From: an uncultured Paracoccaceae bacterium
Lineage (GTDB): Bacteria > Pseudomonadota > Alphaproteobacteria > Rhodobacterales > Rhodobacteraceae
Reading direction: 5' to 3'
Assembly: GCA_937920555.1 (NCBI GenBank)
Contig: CAKZTM010000017.1
Location: 20,351 to 84,350, forward strand
DNA: 64,000 nucleotides
Positions 56,547 to 64,000 of this stretch are shown here, piece after piece (positions within the stretch are counted from its first letter, which is position 1; each line of letters opens with the position of its first letter). A program made the position numbers and the translations under genes. Under the pieces are notes generated by a model. That model was not told where the DNA came from. It saw only the letters and a program-made list of their open reading frames with translations, and did no database searches.

Positions 56547-57218
56547 TTAAAAGATGGGGTCTTGCGTCGCCTCAATTACGCCTGTCAGATTTTCTATCGG
56601 CGCGCTTTCAGGGTCAATCGTACCGTTCACAACCCCAACCATTGCTTTGGAAAAGTCGCCATTCACAAAACGCGCGTCAAAGGTTGCGTCAACCTGAAAC
56701 TCTTCGCTGAATTGACGGTCAAATGCGATTTGATCGGAAAACACTCCATTGATTGTTCCGGTAAGATTAGACCCAGAAACATTCGTCACATTAACACTAA
56801 GTCGTGTGCTTGTATCCAACAGACCATCTGGGATGGTAGGATGACCGGCCATATCAATAAACCCGACCGTCCCGCTGCCCGTGCCGTTGACCATATCCAA
56901 AATCACAGAAAACCCGCCACCGATAAACTCGTCCTTATTACCGATTTGCGCAACAAGACCGCCATCAAATTTGGCAGCACCCGTCGGGGGCGCGGCCACG
57001 GGCCTGCTGTTGTAGTCGTTGAACTGCGAGAAGGTACCTACTTGGGTTGGGTTCGCAATGGCGAGCTGCTGGGATTGCAGGCTCAACGCATTAGAAAAAA
57101 GGAGCGACCCTGGCGCCCCGCCTCGGGTCATTTCACGGCTCACAGGGTCGGTCGATCCGCCGCAAGCCCCTAAAGCCAGAAGACATGTAAATGAAATCGC
57201 CGCTGTAAATCCTCGCAT
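56547..57218 (-). CDS. TbpB-like beta-barrel lipoprotein
   Basis: 223 residues. Signal peptide with lipobox LALGACGG (Cys about 19). The C-terminal part alternates strands with Gly and Asn turns: TGTINGVFSDQIAFDRQFSE, FDARFVNGDFSKAMVGVVNG, GVIEATQDPIF, the style of transferrin-binding-protein-like beta-barrel domains. It probably sits on the outer membrane. A protein of the same kind is encoded at 63201-63827. Ligand unknown. Confidence 0.78.
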   Translation of the reverse strand: MRGFTAAISFTCLLALGACGGSTDPVSREMTRGGAPGSLLFSNALSLQSQQLAIANPTQVGTFSQFNDYNSRPVAAPPTGAAKFDGGLVAQIGNKDEFIGGGFSVILDMVNGTGSGTVGFIDMAGHPTIPDGLLDTSTRLSVNVTNVSGSNLTGTINGVFSDQIAFDRQFSEEFQVDATFDARFVNGDFSKAMVGVVNGTIDPESAPIENLTGVIEATQDPIF

Positions 57219-57528
57219 CTCACACTCCAATAAAATGATTAGTATTCAGACAATCAATAAACGTTAACAATTGCAGGTAAAACTGTCCATAGCATGACCT
57301 CAAACCCTCTTTTGCGATCTTTACTTGGCTATTATTTGCCAGAATTGGATCGCGCTATCCCGATCATAGGCTCGAAATGCCTGCCGCGACATATCTGACC
57401 TTGATGCGCGGCCAAAACCGCACCGAGGCCCCGCCAAACCCTAGAGCGTTTCGGTTTGAATAACCAAAGATGCCGTGGCAACCTCCGCCTACGTCTTTTT
57501 CAATCTATTCATTTCACGGAAACCTATC
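57219..57528. other. Divergent intergenic stretch
   Basis: 310 bases between the TbpB-like start and the RTX start. It contains an end fragment of the dispersed repeat (TAGAGCGTTTCGGTTTGAA, 57442-57460). No promoter is convincing on inspection. Confidence 0.5.
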
Positions 57529-58950
57529 ATGGCAACAATATTGTTTGGAATTTTCGATAACATCACTGGCGTCTCGGCTTTTGACGCGACCTCGGCCCGG
57601 CTGGTCATCACCACCGTGCCCACAACCGGGGTTTTGTATTACGAGCTGAACAACTCCGGCAATTTGGTTCCGTTTAACACACCGGTCGATCTGACCTTTC
57701 CCAATACCAACACGATCAGGCTTTTTGGATCGTCTCCGTTCAATGACAGTTTCAGTATGGGACAGGTGGTCGGATCATTGCAGCTGTTCTCCCCTAACGG
57801 CGGGGCTGGCACCGTCAATGTCAATGAGAGCCTGCAATCGACGATCAATGGATCCTTCCCGCGCGACTATCTGGGCACGCCGGGCGACGACCTGATCGCG
57901 GCGAACGGTGACGGAAACATCATTTTAGGCTTTGAGGGCAATGATCTGATCAATGCAGGTGCGGGCACCGATAATATCTTTGGCTCAGATGGCAACGACA
58001 CGATCAATGGCGACGCAGGCGATGACACGATCAATGGGAATGCCGATGATGATCTGATCAATGGCGGTGGCGGCAATGACCAGATTAACGGAGGCAGCGG
58101 TGCGGACACCCTCAATGGTGGCAGCAACAACGACACAATCGTAGGCGGCGATGGGGATGACCGGTTGTTCGGCCAAATTGGTCAGGATGTGTTGTCGGGC
58201 GAAGACGGGCACGATTATCTCGCCGGTGCCAATGCCCAAGACCTGCTTAATGGCGGGGCGGGAGATGACACATTATTGGGCCAAGGCGGGAGCGACACGA
58301 TCCTTGGCGAAGCAGGCGATGACAGCATCCTCGGAGGCGCCTCAGCGGATCAATTGAGCGGTGGCGACGGTCAAGATACGATCGACGGCGGGGCGTTCAA
58401 CGACCTTATTCTGGGCGATTTGGGTGACGATCTTCTGATCGGCGGCTCCGGGCGCGACACGCTCTTGGGCGGGGACGGCAATGACCAGATCAACGGCGGG
58501 TCCTCAAACGACACGCTCTTGGGTGAGGTAGGCAACGACACTCTTGATGGCGGTATCGGGAGCGATGCAATCGATGGCGGGGACGGCGATGACCTGATCA
58601 TGGGGGGAAATGCCAATGACACGCTTTATGGCGGTGCCGGATCGGACATGATGTTTGGCGGCTCTGGCAGCGATCTTTTCATTATCGAGGGCGGTCAGGG
58701 CGGCGATACAATCTGGGGCGAGGCCGGCGCCGACACGTTCGATTTCGCAACCGGCTTTGGCACTGTGGATATCGCAGATTTCTCCAAAGCGCTTGATGTG
58801 ATTGACTTGGTTGATGTGACCTCTGCTATAAGTTTTGGAGATTTGGCGATCAGTTACACCTCAGATGCGCTGATCCAAATCAACGGCGGAGATACCATCC
58901 TGCTCACCGGAGTGTCAGCCGGGCTGACGTCGGACCACTTCGCGTTTTAA
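57529..58950 (+). CDS. RTX calcium-binding repeat protein
   Basis: 473 residues, no signal peptide. N-terminal 110 residues are beta-rich with no recognised domain (MATILFGIFDNITGVSAFDA). Residues about 112-385 are RTX nonapeptides (GGDGDDRLFG, GGAGDDTLLG), many copies forming calcium-bound parallel beta rolls. The C-terminal 90 residues end in SAGLTSDHFAF, typical of type I secretion substrates. It is probably secreted; enzymatic activity is not seen. Confidence 0.92.
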   Translation: MATILFGIFDNITGVSAFDATSARLVITTVPTTGVLYYELNNSGNLVPFNTPVDLTFPNTNTIRLFGSSPFNDSFSMGQVVGSLQLFSPNGGAGTVNVNESLQSTINGSFPRDYLGTPGDDLIAANGDGNIILGFEGNDLINAGAGTDNIFGSDGNDTINGDAGDDTINGNADDDLINGGGGNDQINGGSGADTLNGGSNNDTIVGGDGDDRLFGQIGQDVLSGEDGHDYLAGANAQDLLNGGAGDDTLLGQGGSDTILGEAGDDSILGGASADQLSGGDGQDTIDGGAFNDLILGDLGDDLLIGGSGRDTLLGGDGNDQINGGSSNDTLLGEVGNDTLDGGIGSDAIDGGDGDDLIMGGNANDTLYGGAGSDMMFGGSGSDLFIIEGGQGGDTIWGEAGADTFDFATGFGTVDIADFSKALDVIDLVDVTSAISFGDLAISYTSDALIQINGGDTILLTGVSAGLTSDHFAF

Positions 58951-58966
58951 CCGGGCCGCGGGGCGG

Positions 58967-61339
58967 TTATCCGTCCAGCGGAACCGTGGCTTGAGGCACC
59001 ATGCGGGCATATTTGACCTTAGGCTTGATCGCCTCCACATGTGCCTTGGCCACCCCAAGCCGCTGACTAAACGCGGTGGCGGTGATCTCGCCTGCCTCGC
59101 CTTCGGTCTCAATCCAGAAACCGGCCAGACCCGACTTTAGCACTATGACATCAGGCCCAATGACGCGGGCCGGGCCTGTCACCTCCAACGAGACCACATC
59201 ATCGAAATAGGGCATCACATTGCCGAATTGATCCAAGGCACGGACAATCACGCGGGTGCTGTCCTTCGCTTGTGCGGCCAAATAATCATTGTCAGCCACC
59301 ATCTCCAGCTGGGAGGGCACCGGATTTGCAGGCAAACGGACTTTGCTCACGGGCTCCCCGTCCACAAAACCGGTGAAATACCCGTCTTCCCAAGCCATAC
59401 CCCATTCGCCGATCTCTTCGGGCGCAACACTGCGCGCATCAATCACCACCGGCGCATGGGGCAGATTGGGGAATGTGTCGCGGTCGGGATAAATCCGCTT
59501 GGGCTTTTGATCGCCAAAGCGAAACTCGACAAAATCGCAATTGGTCAGAATGATCAAAGGCACGATCCCGCCAACGCTCCGCTCGCCGCGCGCCCAATAG
59601 GTCACCGGCTTCAAAACCGGCTCATCAGACGGGTCACATTGGCTTTTGTAGACGTAGGCCGCGAATTTGGGCTCGCGGAACATATCCATCACGCCGTGAT
59701 AGCAAATCTTGTCACCAGACCCGAAATCGCGGTGCGTGTTGTAATCGAACATGCACCAGCCAATCGCCCCGGAATTATGCGGATCGCCATAAGCTGCATC
59801 GAGCACGCGAAGATGGCGCAAGACATGCTCGGACTGACGCTCCTCGCCGTCCCACCGCTTGGTGGGGTACATGTGCCCGTTATACTCGGTCACAAGATAG
59901 GGCACATGTGTCGGCAAGCCGGTCACTGTCTTTTGGTCCCGCAGCGGCATTGGCGGGCGATTGCCCCGCTGTGATGGAGGTGTGCCAAGCCAGAAATCGT
60001 TCATCGTATAGACATCTTCGAGAAACTCGGAATTCTCGATGCACCGCACGCCCCCCGTGGGGCGTGTCGGATCAAGCCTGTGGGCCAGCCGGTTGGTTTC
60101 TTTGTAAAACTCGTGATCATCGGGGCTTTCATTAATACGCACGCCCCACATGATGATCGACGGATGGTTCCAGTCGCGCTCGATCATCGCGCGGACATTC
60201 TCCACAGAGGCCTTCTTCCAATCCTTGTCGCCAATATGCTGCCAGCCGGGAAGCTCTTCGATCACCAAAAGCCCGATCCGGTCGCAATGATCCAGAAAGA
60301 ACGGGCTTTGCGGGTAATGAGAGGTCCGCACAACGTTGCATTTCAGCTCATGCTTCAAAATCTCCGCATCACGCTCCTGCGCCCGGCGCCCCATTCCATA
60401 GCCCACATACGGGAAGGATTGATGCCGATTGAGCCCACGCAGCTTGTAAGGTTTACCGTTGAGCATGAACCCATCAGCCGTAAATTCAGCCGAGCGAATG
60501 CCGACAAACGTGTTGCAAACGTCGCGTCCCTTATCGGTTTTGACGGCGACCTTGACCCGGTACATCAGCGGGTTATCCGGCTCCCAAAGCTCGATGGACT
60601 TCAAGTCATCAAGACCTACGATCCCGCCGCCCTGACTGACAATCGCCTCAGCCCTGCGAATGGGCCGGTTCTGCTGGTCAAAAAGCTCAACAGTCATCCG
60701 ACCGCTGAATTCCAAATCCTGTGGGTTGCTAAAACTCGTCGTAATGGTCAGCCGCTTTTTGGCCTCCAGAACGTCCCCCGCCTCCACACGGACATTGCCG
60801 ATGGACACCGGATCACAAACCTTCAACCAAACATCCCGGTAAATCCCGGCATATGTCAAAAAATCAATCTGTCCCCCGAAAGGCGGAATGTCCGGGTTCT
60901 CCGAGCCGTCCACCTTCACAGAAATCAGATTGTCACCTGGCCGTAGATGCGGGGTAAGACGGGCCTCAAACGGGGTGTAGCCATCACGGTGCGCCACCAC
61001 CTCTTGGCCGTTGATAAACACGACCGTGTCAGCCATCGCCCCGTCAAACACCAACGAGACCTCTTGGCCCTCGAACTCGTCACGCCATTTCAGGTTCTTT
61101 TGGTACAGGAACGCACGCTGATAGATGGTCTCATCAAAGTAATTTAGCGGCAACTCAACGGCGTTATGGGGAAGTACAATAGCGCTGCCCGATTGGGTCA
61201 CACCAACCATGCCCGGATCGTAACGATCACAGAAGATCCAGTCCCCGTTAAACGAAGTAACTAAACGCACCCCGTAGTCCCTATATTGTAGCGATCCCCA
61301 AGATTCAGATGCCAGAAACCGGTCAATAATTCCAGTCAA
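58967..61339 (-). CDS. Glycoside hydrolase family 2 enzyme
   Basis: 790 residues: N-terminal sugar-binding domain, immunoglobulin-like domain, and TIM barrel with acid/base Glu in WGVRINESPD (about 397-406) and nucleophile Glu in YLVTEYNGHMYP (about 484-495), followed by C-terminal beta domains. Probably beta-galactosidase or beta-glucuronidase-like; the sugar cannot be fixed. Start uncertain: TTG 61339 without a clear ribosome site; an in-frame GTG (about residue 24, YGVRLVTSFN) is an alternative. It is next to the RTX gene, convergent. Confidence 0.9.
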   Translation of the reverse strand: MTGIIDRFLASESWGSLQYRDYGVRLVTSFNGDWIFCDRYDPGMVGVTQSGSAIVLPHNAVELPLNYFDETIYQRAFLYQKNLKWRDEFEGQEVSLVFDGAMADTVVFINGQEVVAHRDGYTPFEARLTPHLRPGDNLISVKVDGSENPDIPPFGGQIDFLTYAGIYRDVWLKVCDPVSIGNVRVEAGDVLEAKKRLTITTSFSNPQDLEFSGRMTVELFDQQNRPIRRAEAIVSQGGGIVGLDDLKSIELWEPDNPLMYRVKVAVKTDKGRDVCNTFVGIRSAEFTADGFMLNGKPYKLRGLNRHQSFPYVGYGMGRRAQERDAEILKHELKCNVVRTSHYPQSPFFLDHCDRIGLLVIEELPGWQHIGDKDWKKASVENVRAMIERDWNHPSIIMWGVRINESPDDHEFYKETNRLAHRLDPTRPTGGVRCIENSEFLEDVYTMNDFWLGTPPSQRGNRPPMPLRDQKTVTGLPTHVPYLVTEYNGHMYPTKRWDGEERQSEHVLRHLRVLDAAYGDPHNSGAIGWCMFDYNTHRDFGSGDKICYHGVMDMFREPKFAAYVYKSQCDPSDEPVLKPVTYWARGERSVGGIVPLIILTNCDFVEFRFGDQKPKRIYPDRDTFPNLPHAPVVIDARSVAPEEIGEWGMAWEDGYFTGFVDGEPVSKVRLPANPVPSQLEMVADNDYLAAQAKDSTRVIVRALDQFGNVMPYFDDVVSLEVTGPARVIGPDVIVLKSGLAGFWIETEGEAGEITATAFSQRLGVAKAHVEAIKPKVKYARMVPQATVPLDG

Positions 61340-61390
61340 ATAGTGTCCGCTGAGAAGAAAATTCCACCAAGCCGCAACAATTTACGTGAC

Positions 61391-61413
61391 GCGGCTCAAC
61401 TTTTAAGAGCCGC
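61391..61413 (-). terminator. Hairpin between pgi and the GH2 gene
   Basis: GCGGCTC (61391-61397) pairs with GAGCCGC (61407-61413). It lies after the pgi stop on the minus strand. No T run follows, so function is uncertain. Confidence 0.35.
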
Positions 61414-61536
61414 AAGGAATTTCTTGGCCGTTTTCACCCGCTTCCCTGTGGCCAAGACGATGGAACCGGCCGCCACCGCCGGGCGGCGGGATACCAACAG
61501 TCGCTCGGTGTTAACCCAAAAAACGCACGAACATCT

Positions 61537-63123
61537 TTAAGAGCCGTTCAGCTCCGCAATCCGTCCCAGCAATCCTTGCGTGGAGGCATCTTTTCCATCG
61601 GGCGACGTTTGCCCGCGGACAATGGGAACCAGCGCTTGGGCCAAGGCCTTGCCAAGCTCCACACCCCATTGGTCATAAGAATTCACACCCCAGATGGTGC
61701 CCTGCACAAAGACTTTATGCTCATAAAGCGCGATCAGACGACCAAGAGCAAATGGGTCCAGACGGCGTTGAACGATGGTGGTGGAGGGCCGGTTTCCAGG
61801 GAACACTTTGTGCGGAACCAAAGCCTCCGTCACCCCTTCGGCGCGCACTTCATCGGCTGTTTTGCCAAAAGCCAACGCCTCGGACTGGGCCAGACAATTG
61901 GCCAATAGCAATTCATGCTGATCGACATAGTCTGAACCGGATGTGGCTGACACAATGAAATCAACCGGGATAATATCGGTGCCCTGATGAATGAGCTGAA
62001 AGAACGAATGTTGTGCATTGGTTCCGGGCTCGCCCCAGATGACCGGACCCGATGAGCGCTCCAAGGCACTCCCGTCCAGTGCAACCCGCTTGCCGTTACT
62101 CTCCATATCGAGCTGCTGAACATATGCCGGGAGCCGCTCCAAACGCTGATCATACGGCATCATCGCCACGGTGGCACATCCCATCATATTGCGCCGCCAT
62201 ATGCCTATCAGCGCCAACAGAACCGGAAGATTGTCCGCCAAAGGCGCGGTTTTGAAATGCTGGTCCATGGACCGGGCACCAGACAGGAACGCGCGGAAAT
62301 GATCGCTACCAACACTCAACGCAACCGAAAGGCCGATGGCAGACCAGACCGAATACCGTCCGCCAACCCAATCCCAGAAACCAAAAACGCGGACCTGAGG
62401 AATGCCAAAGGCCTCGGTTGCCTCCAGATTAGTCGACAATGCGGCCATGTTTTGCGCCGCCGCCGCGCCGAGCCACGCCTTGGCCGCGGCCGCATTGGTC
62501 ATGGTCTCTTGGGTCGTGAAGGTTTTAGAAGCCACCAGAACCAAAGTCGTCGCCGGATCAAGCCCAGCCGTCACATCCGAAAGATGCGCCCCATCCACGT
62601 TAGAGACAAAATGCACATTCGGCCCCTGCCCGCGATAAGGGCTCAGCGCGCGGGCCACCATCACCGGCCCCAAGTCGGACCCGCCAATGCCGATATTGAT
62701 CACATCGGTAAACCGACCTGCTTTAGCCGCGATATCGCCGCTGCGCACCTGATCGGCAAAGGCCAGAAACGCATCCAAAACCGGCTCCACCAGTTCGGCT
62801 GTGGGGGCACCATCAACCATAAATCCGTCCGAGCGCTCAGCCCGAAGGGCGACATGCAAAACCTCGCGATCTTCCGTTGAATTGATCCGCTCGCCCGCAA
62901 ACATCGCATCCCGGCGGGCCTCAACTCCAGCCGCCTTGGCCAGACCGAGCAAGGCCTCAAACGCCCCTGCATCAATCCGTTCCTTGGAAAAATCGATCGT
63001 CAGATCGTCAAGCTGACGCGAGAAGTGGCCAAATCGCCCCTCATCCTTAAAAAGATCGCGCAAATGCGCGGGCTTGAGCCGGTCCCAATGGGTCTGCAAA
63101 CTGCTCCAATGATCGTCATGCAT
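61537..63123 (-). CDS. pgi: Glucose-6-phosphate isomerase
   Basis: 528 residues. IGIGGSDLGPVMVARAL (phosphate loop about 144-160), FVSNVDGAHLSD, WDWVGGRYSVWSAIG (about 250-264), GTNAQHSFFQLIHQG (catalytic His, about 370-384) and VNSYDQWGVELGK near the end. ATG 63123 follows AGGA. It is upstream of the GH2 gene on the same strand, with about 200 bases between, so a shared transcript linking sugar release to glycolysis is possible. Confidence 0.96.
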   Translation of the reverse strand: MHDDHWSSLQTHWDRLKPAHLRDLFKDEGRFGHFSRQLDDLTIDFSKERIDAGAFEALLGLAKAAGVEARRDAMFAGERINSTEDREVLHVALRAERSDGFMVDGAPTAELVEPVLDAFLAFADQVRSGDIAAKAGRFTDVINIGIGGSDLGPVMVARALSPYRGQGPNVHFVSNVDGAHLSDVTAGLDPATTLVLVASKTFTTQETMTNAAAAKAWLGAAAAQNMAALSTNLEATEAFGIPQVRVFGFWDWVGGRYSVWSAIGLSVALSVGSDHFRAFLSGARSMDQHFKTAPLADNLPVLLALIGIWRRNMMGCATVAMMPYDQRLERLPAYVQQLDMESNGKRVALDGSALERSSGPVIWGEPGTNAQHSFFQLIHQGTDIIPVDFIVSATSGSDYVDQHELLLANCLAQSEALAFGKTADEVRAEGVTEALVPHKVFPGNRPSTTIVQRRLDPFALGRLIALYEHKVFVQGTIWGVNSYDQWGVELGKALAQALVPIVRGQTSPDGKDASTQGLLGRIAELNGS

Positions 63124-63200
63124 CGCAGGTCGTCCTGTGGTTGTTATATGTCCCAACTCCCTACACGAACCAACTGCAACCCGTCGAGTCTTCCCCCTGC

Positions 63201-63827
63201 TTATCGCATGTTTCCTGTGATAAAGCCGCTGATTGTGTTGCCGCTCGGATCGTTAAAATCATTCACTTGACCCACGGCCAAATCCTGACCAGACAGATTT
63301 ACGAAACCACCGTTCACCGTCGTGTTAACTGGGACGTTTTCTGCGCCAACTGTCAGATTTCCGTTATAATCGGCCTGCCAGAACGCTCCGTTGATCTGAC
63401 CATTTGTCACCTGAGGCGACCCACTTATGGTTCGCACAATCGATGGCGTGGGCGTGTCTGCGCCGGCGACTTCGATGAAATTCGTGGTCGTGCCAGACAC
63501 CGTACCTGCGTTAAAGTCAGCGTTCAATGTGGAGCGCCCCACATAATCTCTTTGGTCTCCGGGCAGAAAACGCTCCAATTCCACAATGCCATCATAGGTC
63601 GCTGTTGCCACAGCCGGAAGCATAGGCGTCATTGTTGAGACATCAATTGTTGAGATATTTGCATAGCTTATAAGCTCGCTCAAACTGATCGGACCTGACG
63701 AGGCACTTGGAAATGCGGGCAACAAAGCAGGCCCGCCGCCCAAACCTCCGCCGCTGCCGCCATCTCCGCCCCCGCAAGCACTTAGCACACAAATCGTCGC
63801 TGCAACCGTGATCGTGTTCATACGCAT
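63201..63827 (-). CDS. TbpB-like beta-barrel lipoprotein
   Basis: 208 residues. Lipobox CVLSACGGG (Cys about 18), followed by a glycine-rich tether (GGDGGSGGGLGGGPALLPAF) and a barrel-like domain with FNAGTVSGTTTNF, GQINGAFWQADYNGNL and NTISGFITGNMR. It resembles the lipoprotein at 56547 in layout, so the two may be paralogues. GAGG lies 9 bases before ATG 63827. Confidence 0.78.
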   Translation of the reverse strand: MRMNTITVAATICVLSACGGGDGGSGGGLGGGPALLPAFPSASSGPISLSELISYANISTIDVSTMTPMLPAVATATYDGIVELERFLPGDQRDYVGRSTLNADFNAGTVSGTTTNFIEVAGADTPTPSIVRTISGSPQVTNGQINGAFWQADYNGNLTVGAENVPVNTTVNGGFVNLSGQDLAVGQVNDFNDPSGNTISGFITGNMR

Positions 63828-64000
63828 GATACATCACCTCGCTGTGAATGAATGCGGCCACCCAGAGCGGTGACCGCGACAAGACAAAGGCTAGTGCATC
63901 ACTGGGGTGACGTAGAGTAAGGAAATCCTTACGAAAAACGCTCTTGGCGAAACTCCGCCATGACGGGACCGGACCAAGGGAAAAGCACCCCAAGCGGTCT
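63828..64000. other. Intergenic end of window
   Basis: 173 bases upstream of the TbpB-like gene. No convincing gene is visible; it probably holds the promoter of that gene. Confidence 0.4.

Noticed and set aside
61343..61540. 65-codon plus-strand frame between GH2 and pgi
   Set aside because: GTG start without a ribosome site, no family, and the frame runs over the pgi stop codon.

Overview
The window looks like chromosomal DNA of a marine alphaproteobacterium of the Rhodobacteraceae (Roseobacter group). The reasons are the gene families and order: ChpT of the CckA-ChpT-CtrA relay, a Mur-like Fur regulator next to enolase, the ornithine-lipid pair olsB-olsA, the argS/SPOR/nagZ/scpA/scpB block, rpmF-plsX-fabH, IalB and Hint_2 proteins, and RTX proteins of type I secretion style. 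Coding density is high, genes lie on both strands, and I see no tRNA, rRNA, CRISPR array, transposase or prophage gene. Genus-level assignment is not possible from the sequence alone.

Layout. 0-5 kb: a class I amidotransferase, a DUF465 protein, an EamA transporter, a TrmN6-like methyltransferase with a DUF2007 protein, then two convergent isoprenoid genes (polyprenyl diphosphate synthase and ispE). 5-12 kb: TPR protein, ETF-ubiquinone oxidoreductase, PAP2 membrane protein, greA, a coiled-coil membrane protein, then about 0.7 kb without a convincing gene. 12-16 kb: a molybdenum-cofactor operon (fdhD, membrane protein, mobA, mobB, moeA). 16-24 kb: DsbD-like periplasmic protein, an FAD amine oxidase, alanine dehydrogenase with a divergent Lrp regulator, an unknown membrane protein, a cation/proton antiporter, IalB and a lipoprotein. 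24.6-28.4 kb: a 1282-residue secreted nuclease with RTX repeats. 28.8-34 kb: mur-eno-thiE, olsB-olsA, DUF3553 and chpT. 34-44 kb: scpB, scpA, nagZ, a SPOR protein, argS, an ArsR-type regulator, dgt, erpA, a sulfotransferase-like protein and xthA. 44-49 kb: creatinase, a broken DUF2200 gene, DUF2867, rpmF, plsX and fabH. 49-56 kb: a Hint_2 protein, tgt, sufT-like DUF59, a GntR regulator, an A-type Fe-S carrier, a TfoX-like protein, an MscS channel and tpiA. 56-64 kb: a small accessory-looking region with two TbpB-like lipoproteins, a second RTX protein and a GH2 glycosidase around pgi.

Most genes are housekeeping. The unexplained signal is between them. (1) A repeat of about 105 bp that can fold as one nested hairpin occurs five times, with end fragments elsewhere, often touching stop codons. 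(2) A palindrome CTACTnnnCTAGnnnAGTAG occurs four times, upstream of an ArsR-type gene, an FAD oxidase, an unknown membrane protein and one gene-free stretch, which suggests an undescribed small regulon. (3) Three TTAA-N7-TTAA sites of CtrA type lie between genes, in a window that also encodes ChpT. (4) Four 11-bp direct repeats of Pho-box type and one CtrA-type site lie upstream of the Hint_2 gene. (5) A strong promoter with an overlapping palindrome precedes a highly structured leader or small RNA upstream of the A-type Fe-S carrier gene. (6) The DUF2200 gene has lost its middle and is frameshifted.
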